A stretch of DNA of 9,807 bases from Helicobacteraceae bacterium (GCA_027081565.1 JALWKG010000364.1:1-9807); one strand, 5' to 3'. Counted from the stretch's first letter, positions 1 through 6,973 are shown. The notes: generated by a model from the sequence alone, not told the origin. A program made the numbers and translations.

Positions 1-1556
1 TAATCAAAAATGGTTCTTACTATGAAGTGGTTCGCTCTACTGAAGCGGCCAAGCATAATGTGCCTATTGTTCGTTCAGGTTATATTGCACGCGGGCATAC
101 CATGGTGACACAAGCCATCAAAGTAGAAGGTGAAAACGTTGACATCGTAGCTGCAAAAGTACGCTACCTTATCTCTAAAACAGCCAAACTGATGACAATG
201 AAAGAGTCTAATACCCTACTATTAACAGACTATCCTGCCAACATCCAAACTATCAAACGTATCATCAAAGATCTTGCAAGCAAAAATGCTAAGGTCATTG
301 AGATCGTTCCTGTTGAACATGCAGATCTTAAAAAACTTCATACCCAAGTCACTGACATCGCTAAGACTATCTTTAACGAGAAGGTAGCGACAGAGCATGT
401 AAAAGTCCTCTTAAATGCCGACATCAATGGACTCATACTCGTTGGAAACAAAAAAAATGTGACCAAACTCAAAAGCATCATCTCTAAGCTCGATACCGAA
501 CAGAACCTCAATGAAGTAGTACAGATCATTCCACTTAAAAACTCTGATGCCAAAAGTGTTTTGGCCACTTTAACAGAGATCGTCACCAAACAAACCTTTA
601 CAGATCCTACAATGAAGCCAAATGTCTCTGCAAGTGAAGAGATCAATGCTGTTATCATCGTAGGAAATCCAGGTGTTCTAAAGGGTCTTAAAAAGATCAT
701 AGAGACCTTGGACAAAGAGAAGTACCAGGTCTATGTTCAAGCCCGTATTGTTGAGATCAATAAAGACGATGCTGAACAGATCGGTTTGAAGTACAACTTG
801 CAGGCACTCTCTTTGTCTTCTGCAGGTCTTCTTGCCTTCAGTGGGAACTTTGGAGGGACCTCAGCACTTACTATGATAGGGGGTTCCCTTCCTGCTGGTG
901 CTTCAACGACCGGTTTGGCTATTGGTGCTTCACTTGACTTTCTTCAGGTCAATGGTGCTTCTAAGACCATCTCCAGCCCTTCTATACTCTGTGTTAACAA
1001 CCAAGAGTCTAAGATCTATGTTGGTAAGACCCTCTCGTTTGCAACCGGTAGTAATGCCGCTGGAACACTTGGAACCACCACCACCTTTAAACGTGAAGAT
1101 GTTGGTTTGACCCTGACCATCAAACCCCGTGTCTCTTCTAATGAAAAAGTGACCTTGGATGCTGAGGCTGTCTTGGAAAATGTTTTGACAGTCGATGCCA
1201 ATGGTCAACCAGTAACCACCAAGCAGAGTGTCTTGACTCAAGCTATCTTACGCCATGGTGAGAGTATTATTATTGGAGGCCTAGTTAAAAATTACACTAC
1301 TGACACTGAGACCAAAGTGCCTATCTTAGGTGACATCCCTCTTCTAGGGTGGTTTTTCACACACAACGAGACCAAAGACCAACAAGATAACCTTATTGTG
1401 ATCTTGACCCCATACATCATTGACAAAAGTGAAAAACTTTCTGAACTGCAGCAGCAGTTAGGTGAGTTGACTCGTCTTCAGACCGAGTACAACAAAGAGG
1501 TTTTCCGTACTATCGAAAAAAGTGCTGAAGAGACACAAAAAGCGATCAAAAAGTAA
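1..1556 (+). CDS. gspD: Type II secretion / type IV pilus-like secretin (GspD family), 5'-truncated by window edge
   Basis: Forms the ring-shaped outer-membrane channel of a type II secretion or related DNA-uptake machine. The frame is open from base 3 without a stop, so the gene starts upstream; the GTG at 27 is internal. Visible order: the end of the N0 domain (IKNGSYYEVVRS), three KH-like periplasmic N modules (about nt 100-285, 290-495 and 515-715, each ending in a pattern like LILVGN..VTKLKSIISKLD), then the secretin core from about nt 725 (YVQARIVEIN) to 1420. The core carries the family signature VPILGDIPLLGWFF at nt 1317-1358. A Gln/Glu/Lys-rich, probably helical tail follows (nt 1435-1553), which may serve docking. 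The stop overlaps the ATPase start by one base (TAATG). Secretin assignment is firm. Whether the machine exports proteins or takes up DNA (as the Campylobacter cts genes do) cannot be told from this window. Confidence 0.93.
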   Translation, partial: IKNGSYYEVVRSTEAAKHNVPIVRSGYIARGHTMVTQAIKVEGENVDIVAAKVRYLISKTAKLMTMKESNTLLLTDYPANIQTIKRIIKDLASKNAKVIEIVPVEHADLKKLHTQVTDIAKTIFNEKVATEHVKVLLNADINGLILVGNKKNVTKLKSIISKLDTEQNLNEVVQIIPLKNSDAKSVLATLTEIVTKQTFTDPTMKPNVSASEEINAVIIVGNPGVLKGLKKIIETLDKEKYQVYVQARIVEINKDDAEQIGLKYNLQALSLSSAGLLAFSGNFGGTSALTMIGGSLPAGASTTGLAIGASLDFLQVNGASKTISSPSILCVNNQESKIYVGKTLSFATGSNAAGTLGTTTTFKREDVGLTLTIKPRVSSNEKVTLDAEAVLENVLTVDANGQPVTTKQSVLTQAILRHGESIIIGGLVKNYTTDTETKVPILGDIPLLGWFFTHNETKDQQDNLIVILTPYIIDKSEKLSELQQQLGELTRLQTEYNKEVFRTIEKSAEETQKAIKK

Positions 1557-3079
1557 TGATAACTGCTAACCTTCACCATGACCTGAACCTGGAGCCCGTA
1601 GAAATAGAGGGAATGGAGACTGAACTGTTTGTCAAAAACTATCTGCTTTTGACTACGATCGACGAAGAAGTCGTTACCGTCACCTCTCAAGAGTATATCG
1701 TAGAGGCAAGCAACTACTACAACAAACTCTCAGAAAAATATCCATTTCTGATCTTGGATGAGGAGTCGTATGAGCGTCTCTACAATCGTTACCTTGAACT
1801 GCGCACAGACAAACAGATCGAGACTATGCAAGAAGAGGGAGAAGGTGCAGATGGTGACGAAGATGATGAACTTTCATTAACAGAGTTTTTACGTACCTCT
1901 TCTGACATCCTTACCTCAGAAGAGTCTGCACCCATCATTAAGTTTGTCAATGCCCTCTTCTATCAGGCAGTCAAGAAAAAAGCTTCCGACATCCACATCG
2001 AAGTGCATGAAAAACGGGGAGAAGTCCGTTTTCGTGTTGATGGTGTCTTAAGTAAAAATGTTGACCTCGAAAAGAAGGTCATCGCCTTGATCATCAGTCG
2101 TATCAAGGTCATCTCCAACCTCGACATCTCCGAAAACCGTATCCCTCAAGATGGACGAACACAGATCAAGATCTCAGGAGAGACCTTGGACATTCGTGTC
2201 TCGATCTTACCTACCTTTTATGGTGAACGCGTCGTTATGCGTCTCTTGATGCAAAGTGGTTCTGTACCCCACCTTGACCAGCTCGGTTTTCCTGATGAGA
2301 CTGTTCACAACATTCAGACCCTGCTGCGTAATACCCATGGCATTATCTTGGTCACAGGTCCTACCGGTTCAGGTAAGACCACCTCTCTACACGCCTTTTT
2401 GCAAGAGGTGCAGTCTCCTGAGCTTAACCTTATTACCGTTGAAGACCCGGTAGAGTATAAGTCCGAGACCATCTCTCAGATCCAGGTCAACGAAAAAGTG
2501 GGCCTTACCTTCGCCGCTGCGCTGCGTTCTATTTTACGTCAGGATCCTGACATCATCATGTTAGGTGAGATCCGTGACGAAGAGACTGCACATATTGCAG
2601 TACGTGCTGCACTGACAGGTCATTTGGTCTTCTCTACCCTGCACACCAACTCAGCAGCCGCGACCATCTCACGTCTTGCCGACATGGGAGTGGAGCCATT
2701 TTTAATCTCCTCTTCACTACTTGGTATTATGGCACAACGTCTGGTACGTCGTATCTGTGATCACTGTAAAGAAGAAGACATCATTGCTGAAGAGTTTGCT
2801 GAAGAGTATAACATCGCCTCCAACACCATGATCTACAAGTCTGTTGGTTGCAATCAGTGTAACTACAGCGGTTACAGTGCCCGTCAATCTGTCGGTGAAC
2901 TGCTGATCATGAACGACTTGGTCAAAGACCTGCTAAAAGACACTACCGATGAGCATACTATCTCTAAAGCTCTGGAAGGTGAACACCTCATTACGATCTC
3001 CATGCAGCTCAAAGAGATGCTACTTCGGGGAGAGACCTCTCTAGACGAAGCCATACGCGTCGGTTTGGCCCATGCCTAA
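1556..3079 (+). CDS. gspE: Type II secretion / pilus assembly ATPase (GspE/PilB family)
   Basis: Cytoplasmic hexameric ATPase that powers pseudopilus assembly. It has 507 residues, normal for GspE. The N-terminal third (1-110) is poorly conserved and ends in an acidic linker (about 91-106). The T2SSE ATPase core follows, from about 115. All key elements are present: Walker A GPTGSGKTT (268-276), Asp box with VEDP (295-298), Walker B DPDIIMLGEIRDE with catalytic-type E338, and His box GHLVFSTLHTN (355-365). A four-cysteine zinc motif, C401-X2-C404 and C432-X2-C435, is typical of the GspE/PilB branch rather than of retraction ATPases (PilT), which lack it. The ATG overlaps the secretin stop by one base and has no good Shine-Dalgarno of its own, suggesting translational coupling. 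The gene end overlaps the next gene by 8 bases. Family assignment is firm; the pathway it serves is inferred from neighbours. Confidence 0.95.
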   Translation: MITANLHHDLNLEPVEIEGMETELFVKNYLLLTTIDEEVVTVTSQEYIVEASNYYNKLSEKYPFLILDEESYERLYNRYLELRTDKQIETMQEEGEGADGDEDDELSLTEFLRTSSDILTSEESAPIIKFVNALFYQAVKKKASDIHIEVHEKRGEVRFRVDGVLSKNVDLEKKVIALIISRIKVISNLDISENRIPQDGRTQIKISGETLDIRVSILPTFYGERVVMRLLMQSGSVPHLDQLGFPDETVHNIQTLLRNTHGIILVTGPTGSGKTTSLHAFLQEVQSPELNLITVEDPVEYKSETISQIQVNEKVGLTFAAALRSILRQDPDIIMLGEIRDEETAHIAVRAALTGHLVFSTLHTNSAAATISRLADMGVEPFLISSSLLGIMAQRLVRRICDHCKEEDIIAEEFAEEYNIASNTMIYKSVGCNQCNYSGYSARQSVGELLIMNDLVKDLLKDTTDEHTISKALEGEHLITISMQLKEMLLRGETSLDEAIRVGLAHA

Positions 3080-3542
3080 ACACAAAGGCTTCACTCTCAT
3101 AGAAGTACTTGTTGCTGTTATGATCATCTCCGTGGTGATCTCTGCACTCCTGCAACTCTTTGCCAACAACTCCTACACCTTCTCCAGTGTTCATCAAAAA
3201 ATCCTCCAGACTAACATGAGCAGCCTACTCTTAGGCAATGAGATCTATGGATATGAAGATAAAAAGATGGACCTCTCGGAGTTGGTCAAAGACTTTAATG
3301 TCAATGACGACCTTCGGCGTAAACTCAAAGATAAAAAGATTGAGATCATCTATACAGAGGTGACCAGTTTCAACTTCGATGATGCAGCAGAGTCTCTTGC
3401 AGAAGCAGAGGAAGAAAGTGGTGATAACGACGAAGGACTCGTGACCGAGACCAGTGAAGTAGCCAACACCTTGGAAATCGGCCGGACCACTATTAAGATA
3501 GACAACGAAAGCAGCTCGTTTCTACGGGTGAAGTTCCAATGA
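3072..3542 (+). CDS. Pseudopilin with class III signal peptide (GspI/H-like), acidic C-terminal segment
   Basis: A minor-pilin-like protein expected to be processed by prepilin peptidase and inserted into the pseudopilus. It starts MPKHKG|FTLIEVLVAV: a short basic leader, cleavage after Gly6, N-terminal Phe7 of the mature form (the residue that is N-methylated) and the conserved Glu at +5 (E11), followed by a hydrophobic helix to about residue 30. The remaining about 125 residues match no subfamily I can name. They contain an unusually acidic, low-complexity stretch from D103 to about E130 (rich in Glu, Asp, Ser and Ala) before a short beta-like end. At 156 residues it is in the usual minor pseudopilin range. 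The ATG overlaps the ATPase gene by 8 bases, and the end overlaps the next pseudopilin by four (ATGA). Pseudopilin identity is clear; the GspI or GspH role is a guess. Confidence 0.85.
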   Translation: MPKHKGFTLIEVLVAVMIISVVISALLQLFANNSYTFSSVHQKILQTNMSSLLLGNEIYGYEDKKMDLSELVKDFNVNDDLRRKLKDKKIEIIYTEVTSFNFDDAAESLAEAEEESGDNDEGLVTETSEVANTLEIGRTTIKIDNESSSFLRVKFQ

Positions 3543-4039
3543 GACGTAACGCATTTACCCTCATAGAGATGATGATCGCCATCTCACTTTTTGCAGTGGT
3601 TATGATCTTTCTCTATCAAGCTATGGCTACGGTAGACAAGTCTAACATCTTTTATACCAAACGCTTAAAAGAGATCACCACCCAACAGTCACTCTACAAA
3701 ACCATCTATTTGGACCTTGCCCTCTCCCAACCTAAAACAGGCCAGATAGAAAATATCTCAAAAGAAGAGGATATGGTCTTTATGCAGACATCCCATGTTC
3801 TTCACACCCATGTCATGCCTTATGTGGTCTATTTTGTAAAAGACAAACATCTTTATCGTGTGGAGTCTACCAACAAACTCACCTACCCATTTGAGAGTAA
3901 TATCAACGCTATTATTGATGACTTTGGCCCTGTTATAAACTTTAGAGTGTATAAAAACAGTACGCATTTTCTACTGCATATTAACATCAACGGTAAAGAT
4001 GACAACCTCATGAAAATCCGTCAACTCAACGCGCTATAG
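3539..4039 (+). CDS. Second pseudopilin with class III signal peptide (GspJ-like), Ala at -1
   Basis: A second minor-pilin-like protein of 166 residues. The start MRRNA|FTLIEMMIAI shows a very short basic leader, mature N-terminal Phe6, conserved Glu at +5 (E10) and a hydrophobic helix to about residue 28. The residue before the cleavage point is Ala5 rather than the usual Gly. Ala at -1 is tolerated by prepilin peptidases and, from general knowledge, is frequent in Campylobacterota prepilins, so the protein is probably still processed. The soluble part (30-166) has alternating hydrophobic, strand-like segments, such as VMPYVVYFVKDKHLYRVES, fitting a minor pseudopilin. I name GspJ only by position after the first minor pseudopilin. 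Its ATG lies in an ATGA overlap with the preceding stop, and only two bases separate its stop from the membrane acyltransferase gene. Confidence 0.83.
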   Translation: MRRNAFTLIEMMIAISLFAVVMIFLYQAMATVDKSNIFYTKRLKEITTQQSLYKTIYLDLALSQPKTGQIENISKEEDMVFMQTSHVLHTHVMPYVVYFVKDKHLYRVESTNKLTYPFESNINAIIDDFGPVINFRVYKNSTHFLLHININGKDDNLMKIRQLNAL

Positions 4040-4041
4040 CC

Positions 4042-4743
4042 ATGCAAACTTCCAAACGCTACATAGAAGTCGACTTTATCCGTGGTTTTGCACTCCTCTT
4101 GATGGTGGGCTTTCATCTCGCGTTTGATCTGAACTACTTTCACTACATCGACATCAATATCCGACATGGATTGGACTGGCGCTATTTCAGGTATGTCATC
4201 TTGAGCCTCTTCATAGGGACTGTAGGCATTAGTTTAGTCTTGGCCAACCAAGAGATGATTAACTATAAAAAGGTCTTTAGCAGAGCAGGGAAACTACTGT
4301 TAGCCTCCCTTGCCATTAGTGTCGCCTCTTACTTTATGAACCCCAACACGTGGATCTATTTTGGTGTAATACACTTTATTTTAGTGGGGTCTTTAGCGGG
4401 ACTCTTTTTTATTCGTATACCCAAGGCAGCTCTTGTACTGGGTATTGTGATCATCATACTTTTCAATATGGGACTTTTGAATATGCACTGGCTCTACGGA
4501 CCATTAAAGACACCCCTGCACCTGCCTCGTGTCACCGAAGATCTTGTACAGTTCTTCCCTTGGTTTGCAGCCGTACTCATTGGTATCTATGTGGGGCATA
4601 AAAGGTATTTTGATATTGGTCTGCAATCAGGAAAACTTGTTGATGCGGTTGTCTTTTTAGGACGTCATGCCCTAATCATCTATCTCGTCCATCAACCTAT
4701 ACTGTTTGGAATCTTCGAGAGCATAAAATGGATACATTCATAA
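4042..4743 (+). CDS. Heparan-alpha-glucosaminide N-acetyltransferase-like (DUF1624) integral membrane protein
   Basis: A polytopic inner-membrane protein of 233 residues with about seven hydrophobic helices (roughly 10-30, 48-69, 82-98, 104-126, 129-146, 171-187 and 202-226). The N-terminus EVDFIRGFALLLMVGFHLAFDL fits the bacterial DUF1624 / HGSNAT catalytic-domain family: Asp-x-x-Arg-Gly at 11-15 and a helix carrying H25. The last helix contains ALIIYLVHQPILFGIF, also typical of membrane acyltransferases. The family is thought to move acetyl groups across the membrane onto sugars. The substrate here is unknown, and bacterial members are largely uncharacterised. The ATG begins two bases after the second pseudopilin stop with no clear Shine-Dalgarno, so it is probably translated by coupling as the last gene of the secretion operon. 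The stop lies 17 bases from the end of the convergent outer-membrane gene. Family call is fairly sure; function is open. Confidence 0.8.
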   Translation: MQTSKRYIEVDFIRGFALLLMVGFHLAFDLNYFHYIDINIRHGLDWRYFRYVILSLFIGTVGISLVLANQEMINYKKVFSRAGKLLLASLAISVASYFMNPNTWIYFGVIHFILVGSLAGLFFIRIPKAALVLGIVIIILFNMGLLNMHWLYGPLKTPLHLPRVTEDLVQFFPWFAAVLIGIYVGHKRYFDIGLQSGKLVDAVVFLGRHALIIYLVHQPILFGIFESIKWIHS

Positions 4744-4760
4744 GAACCTTTCCAACATCT

Positions 4761-6101
4761 CTAAAAGGGCTGTTGCAACATCACCCACATTGTGGAACCT
4801 TCACTTCCCCAAGCCATCTCAAAACGTACCGGTACTCTCGCAGCAAGTGCACGAAGACTGAAGCCGACATCATACTTTAGATCTTTTAAGAGATTAAGGT
4901 TGTACTGAGGGGCGACACGTCCAGCTTCAGCATAAAGCACTGCTTGAAACCAGTCTATAGGAATTGGACTCCACTCCTGATCGCGCATAGGATTAAAATT
5001 AGGGATCATTCTATATTCAACAGCCCCATAAATAGCCGCTTTGTCATTAAAACGATTACTGTCATAAGCACGCATCCTGTCCCAACCTCCCAAACGTGCA
5101 CCTTCCCACATAGGAGGTTGGCCTTTGTCGAAGACACTGTCAGTACCATCTGGTTTAGGTATTGGACTGGATTTGTCCCATGATGGAGAGTAAGCCGTCC
5201 AACTGTTAAGTGCAATGACCTGATGACGTATCCATGAGGGCAATGGCAGTTCAACATAGTGTGTATAGTCTATCTCTAAAGCATTCCACGCCTCTGTACT
5301 TTCACTCCATCCGAAATCTTGTGCATACTTAAACGACATGCTATAACCGCGGCTTGGATTGTCAGGATAATCTGTATTGTCATGTTTGATATACCCTTTG
5401 AGCCCGTTAGTGTTTATCTCTGCATTGGGGTCCAACTTGTCTGCTGTCCAGCGCTGATAAAAGGGCTTAAGACCCACCATAGTCTGTCCTGTTATAAAAG
5501 GGATACCACCACCCACATGATCTCTGTTGACCGCGATACCTCTGCGACTCTCTATGATTGGTAATACTTGCGTTTTAGACGCACCTATAGGCAAGACATA
5601 GCGCAGATCCAAATACGACCAATTACTCCACCCCTGAGTCTGAAACGGTGTCAGGTTAGTAAAACCTTTACTTTCTATATCTCTTACTGAGTCATTACTA
5701 CCATCCACATAGATCTGTTGATTGGGGTAGTAAGCACGCATCCCAAGAAAACTGATATAAAAACGTTCAGTATAAGGTACCCTCATACCTGTCACACCTA
5801 CAAAAAAACCTTTTGAGTATGCCCTCTCTTCACTTACCACCCCATTGCTACCATATTCGTTGACTGGGAGCTCTTCTCCTCTAAAAGCGGTGACGATCAT
5901 CGTCATCTGTGGCTGTACAAAACCATGGAAGATACCGGCTACTCCGGTAGTCAGTCCCGTTGAATTACTGGAAAATATGTAGGGTAATGCAATCCATGTT
6001 GAAGATCTGTTATCATCTCTGTTAACATCTTTGACAATAAATTCTGCCGCATAAAATGTTGGGATCAAGTAGAAAAAAAGTAGAAAAAAATACATTCGCA
6101 A
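4761..6101 (-). CDS. Barrel-only Omp85 / BamA-TamA superfamily outer-membrane protein
   Basis: Predicted outer-membrane beta-barrel of 446 residues. A hydrophobic signal peptide (1 to about 18/19, MRMYFFLLFFYLIPTFYA|A) is followed after a short linker by alternating aromatic strands and ends in ...QQPF; a C-terminal Phe is the usual barrel-insertion signal. Two patterns suggest the Omp85 barrel (Bac_surface_Ag): D-x-P-x-x-G-Y (DNPSRGY, up to about residue 253) and GGWDRMRAYDSNRF with ...GAVEYRMIPNFNP after it. The latter sits where family members carry RG(F/Y); here it reads R344-A345-Y346. There is no room for POTRA domains, unlike BamA or TamA. Start choice: TTG at 6101, because an AAGGG Shine-Dalgarno (6113-6109) lies 7 bases upstream; the ATG at 6095 would be 13 bases away and would drop two residues. 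A good promoter precedes it. Exact function is unknown: lipid/protein translocation or a patatin-type barrel relative are possible. Confidence 0.75.
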   Translation of the reverse strand: MRMYFFLLFFYLIPTFYAAEFIVKDVNRDDNRSSTWIALPYIFSSNSTGLTTGVAGIFHGFVQPQMTMIVTAFRGEELPVNEYGSNGVVSEERAYSKGFFVGVTGMRVPYTERFYISFLGMRAYYPNQQIYVDGSNDSVRDIESKGFTNLTPFQTQGWSNWSYLDLRYVLPIGASKTQVLPIIESRRGIAVNRDHVGGGIPFITGQTMVGLKPFYQRWTADKLDPNAEINTNGLKGYIKHDNTDYPDNPSRGYSMSFKYAQDFGWSESTEAWNALEIDYTHYVELPLPSWIRHQVIALNSWTAYSPSWDKSSPIPKPDGTDSVFDKGQPPMWEGARLGGWDRMRAYDSNRFNDKAAIYGAVEYRMIPNFNPMRDQEWSPIPIDWFQAVLYAEAGRVAPQYNLNLLKDLKYDVGFSLRALAARVPVRFEMAWGSEGSTMWVMLQQPF

Positions 6102-6135
6102 TATACTACCCTTTGAGAGATAAAAATCCTCATTT

Positions 6136-6164
6136 ATTATATACTAAGAGTACGTGATTGTCTA
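6136..6164 (-). promoter_or_regulatory. Sigma-70 promoter for the outer-membrane protein gene
   Basis: Read on the minus strand, TAGACA (6164-6159; five of six matches to TTGACA) is followed by a 17-base spacer and a perfect TATAAT (6141-6136). The predicted start of transcription is near 6129, leaving a leader of about 28 bases that includes the AAGGG ribosome site. This is unusually close to the general bacterial consensus for a Campylobacterota promoter, where a -35 box is often absent. Confidence 0.7.
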
Positions 6165-6191
6165 TCCAAAGAGTAACAAAAGAGCAACTAA

Positions 6192-6207
6192 TAAAAAGAT
6201 CTTTTTA
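6192..6207. repeat. Perfect 16-bp A/T-rich palindrome upstream of the outer-membrane gene promoter
   Basis: TAAAAAGATCTTTTTA is fully self-complementary and sits about 28 bases upstream of the -35 box of the outer-membrane gene and about 40 bases past the rplT terminator. It could be an operator, an UP-element-like A/T tract or chance in an AT-rich spacer. No second copy was noticed in the window. Confidence 0.5.
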
Positions 6208-6232
6208 AAATATAAGGTTGAAGTGGTGTTTG

Positions 6233-6267
6233 CTAAAAGAAGAAGGTTCAAGAGCCGAAGCTCTTGA
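6233..6267 (-). terminator. Rho-independent terminator after rplT with UUCG tetraloop
   Basis: On the minus strand the transcript forms TCAAGAGC-TTCG-GCTCTTGA (6267 to 6248): a perfect 8-bp stem closed by the very stable C(UUCG)G tetraloop. It begins 8 bases after the rplT stop. A pyrimidine-rich run (AACCTTCTTCTTTT) follows; it is interrupted by C, so the T-tract is imperfect. It should end the rpmI-rplT transcript and protect the downstream outer-membrane gene promoter from read-through. Confidence 0.75.
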
Positions 6268-6275
6268 GGTAGAAA

Positions 6276-6629
6276 TTAGAGGGCAGCTTTTGCCTGTGCT
6301 GCAACAGCAGAGAATGCAGCTGCATCGTTCATTGCCATATCAGCAAGGATCTTACGATCTAGTTCGATGTTCGCTTTTTTAAGTCCGTTGATGAAACGAG
6401 AATAGTTGATGTCATTTAAACGACATGCAGCATTGATACGGATGATCCATAGTTTACGGAACTCACGTTTTTTCTGTTTACGGTCACGGAATGCATAATA
6501 CATACTGTGTTCTAGTTGTTCTTTCGCTTTACGGAAGTGCTTGTGACGACCCTGGAAGTAACCTCTAGCTAGTTTTAATACTTTTTTGTGACGACGACGT
6601 CTTACGACACCTGTTTTTACTCTTGGCAT
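6276..6629 (-). CDS. rplT: 50S ribosomal protein L20
   Basis: Early-assembly protein of the large ribosomal subunit that binds 23S rRNA and, in well-studied bacteria, also represses its own operon by binding mRNA. The 117 residues are the normal length. The basic N-terminus MPRVKTGVVRRRRHKKVLKLA and the central YYAFRDRKQKKREFRKLWI and NINAAC-type segment (here RINAACRLNDINYSRFINGL) are hallmarks of L20. The ATG is preceded by AAGGA at a 5-base spacing. It follows rpmI after a 108-base spacer, longer than the few tens of bases usual for this pair, with small hairpins in it. A UUCG hairpin terminator lies just downstream. No oddities in the protein itself; identification is certain. Confidence 0.98.
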   Translation of the reverse strand: MPRVKTGVVRRRRHKKVLKLARGYFQGRHKHFRKAKEQLEHSMYYAFRDRKQKKREFRKLWIIRINAACRLNDINYSRFINGLKKANIELDRKILADMAMNDAAAFSAVAAQAKAAL

Positions 6630-6737
6630 GTTTTTCCTTTTTTCTTGACCATTTGATTAAATGTTAATTTAAAATTCACGGTGCCACATGGTAGTGGTCT
6701 TGCCCAGTTCACACTGGAGAATGTTTGTTAAATGATC
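6630..6737 (-). promoter_or_regulatory. rpmI-rplT spacer with two small RNA hairpins (candidate L20 control site)
   Basis: The 108-base spacer contains, in transcript order, CCAGT-GTGA-ACTGG (6717 to 6704: a 5-bp stem with a GNRA-type GUGA loop) and CCAC-TACCAT-GTGG (6697 to 6684: 4 bp, extendable by a G-U pair). An AT-rich stretch and the rplT ribosome site follow. L20 is known to autoregulate this operon in other bacteria by binding mRNA that mimics its rRNA site. Assigning that role here is inference from position and structure only. Confidence 0.35.
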
Positions 6738-6929
6738 TTAGTTGATCATCGCTTTGATGTTCTTAGCGTCTACTTTTGCAACTAATTTAGGTGCATTTTG
6801 TTCGCGACGTGTTTGTGCATCTTGCTTAGTAAGGATGTGGCTTCTGTTCGCTGTACCGCGTTTGATCTGGCCGTTCTTCTTTACTTTAAAACGCTTAACA
6901 GCGCCTTTTACAGATTTCATCTTAGGCAT
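6738..6929 (-). CDS. rpmI: 50S ribosomal protein L35
   Basis: Small, strongly basic protein of the large ribosomal subunit. The 63 residues begin MPKMKSVKGAVKRFKVKKNG and continue with the conserved KRGTANRSHILTKQ segment, which identifies L35 without doubt; the length is within the usual 62-66. The ATG is preceded by an excellent AGGAG at 5 bases (6939-6935). In most bacteria rpmI directly follows infC in one operon. Here infC is about 860 bp away with an opposite-strand gene in between, and rpmI has its own promoter about 60 bases upstream. rplT follows after 108 bases and is expected on the same transcript. Confidence 0.97.
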   Translation of the reverse strand: MPKMKSVKGAVKRFKVKKNGQIKRGTANRSHILTKQDAQTRREQNAPKLVAKVDAKNIKAMIN

Positions 6930-6956
6930 AATAACTCCTCTCTAATTTTGACTATC

Positions 6957-6973
6957 TTGACCCGTTGGGGCAA
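6957..6973 (-). promoter_or_regulatory. Short hairpin in the rpmI 5' leader
   Basis: In the predicted leader of about 50 bases, the transcript can pair UUG-C-CCC-AAC-GGG-U-CAA: two 3-bp stems separated by a C-U mismatch, with a tight AAC loop. It lies about 17 bases upstream of the AGGAG ribosome site. It is weak as a stand-alone structure but is positioned where control of L35/L20 translation could act. Confidence 0.25.

Noticed and set aside
27..29. GTG as the start of the secretin gene.
   Set aside because: The frame is open from base 3 with secretin N0-like sequence, and no signal peptide follows the GTG; the gene begins upstream.
930..1241. Open frame of about 100 codons antisense to the secretin gene.
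   Set aside because: Lies wholly within the clearly coding secretin core with no promoter or ribosome site; a shadow frame.
4744..4760. Convergent 17-base gap expected to hold a bidirectional terminator.
   Set aside because: No stem-loop with a T-tract is visible in or next to the gap; nothing can be supported.
6742..6945. Hydrophobic-looking frame antisense to rpmI.
   Set aside because: Hydrophobicity arises because the reverse complement of Lys/Arg-rich codons gives Phe/Leu codons; rpmI is unmistakable.
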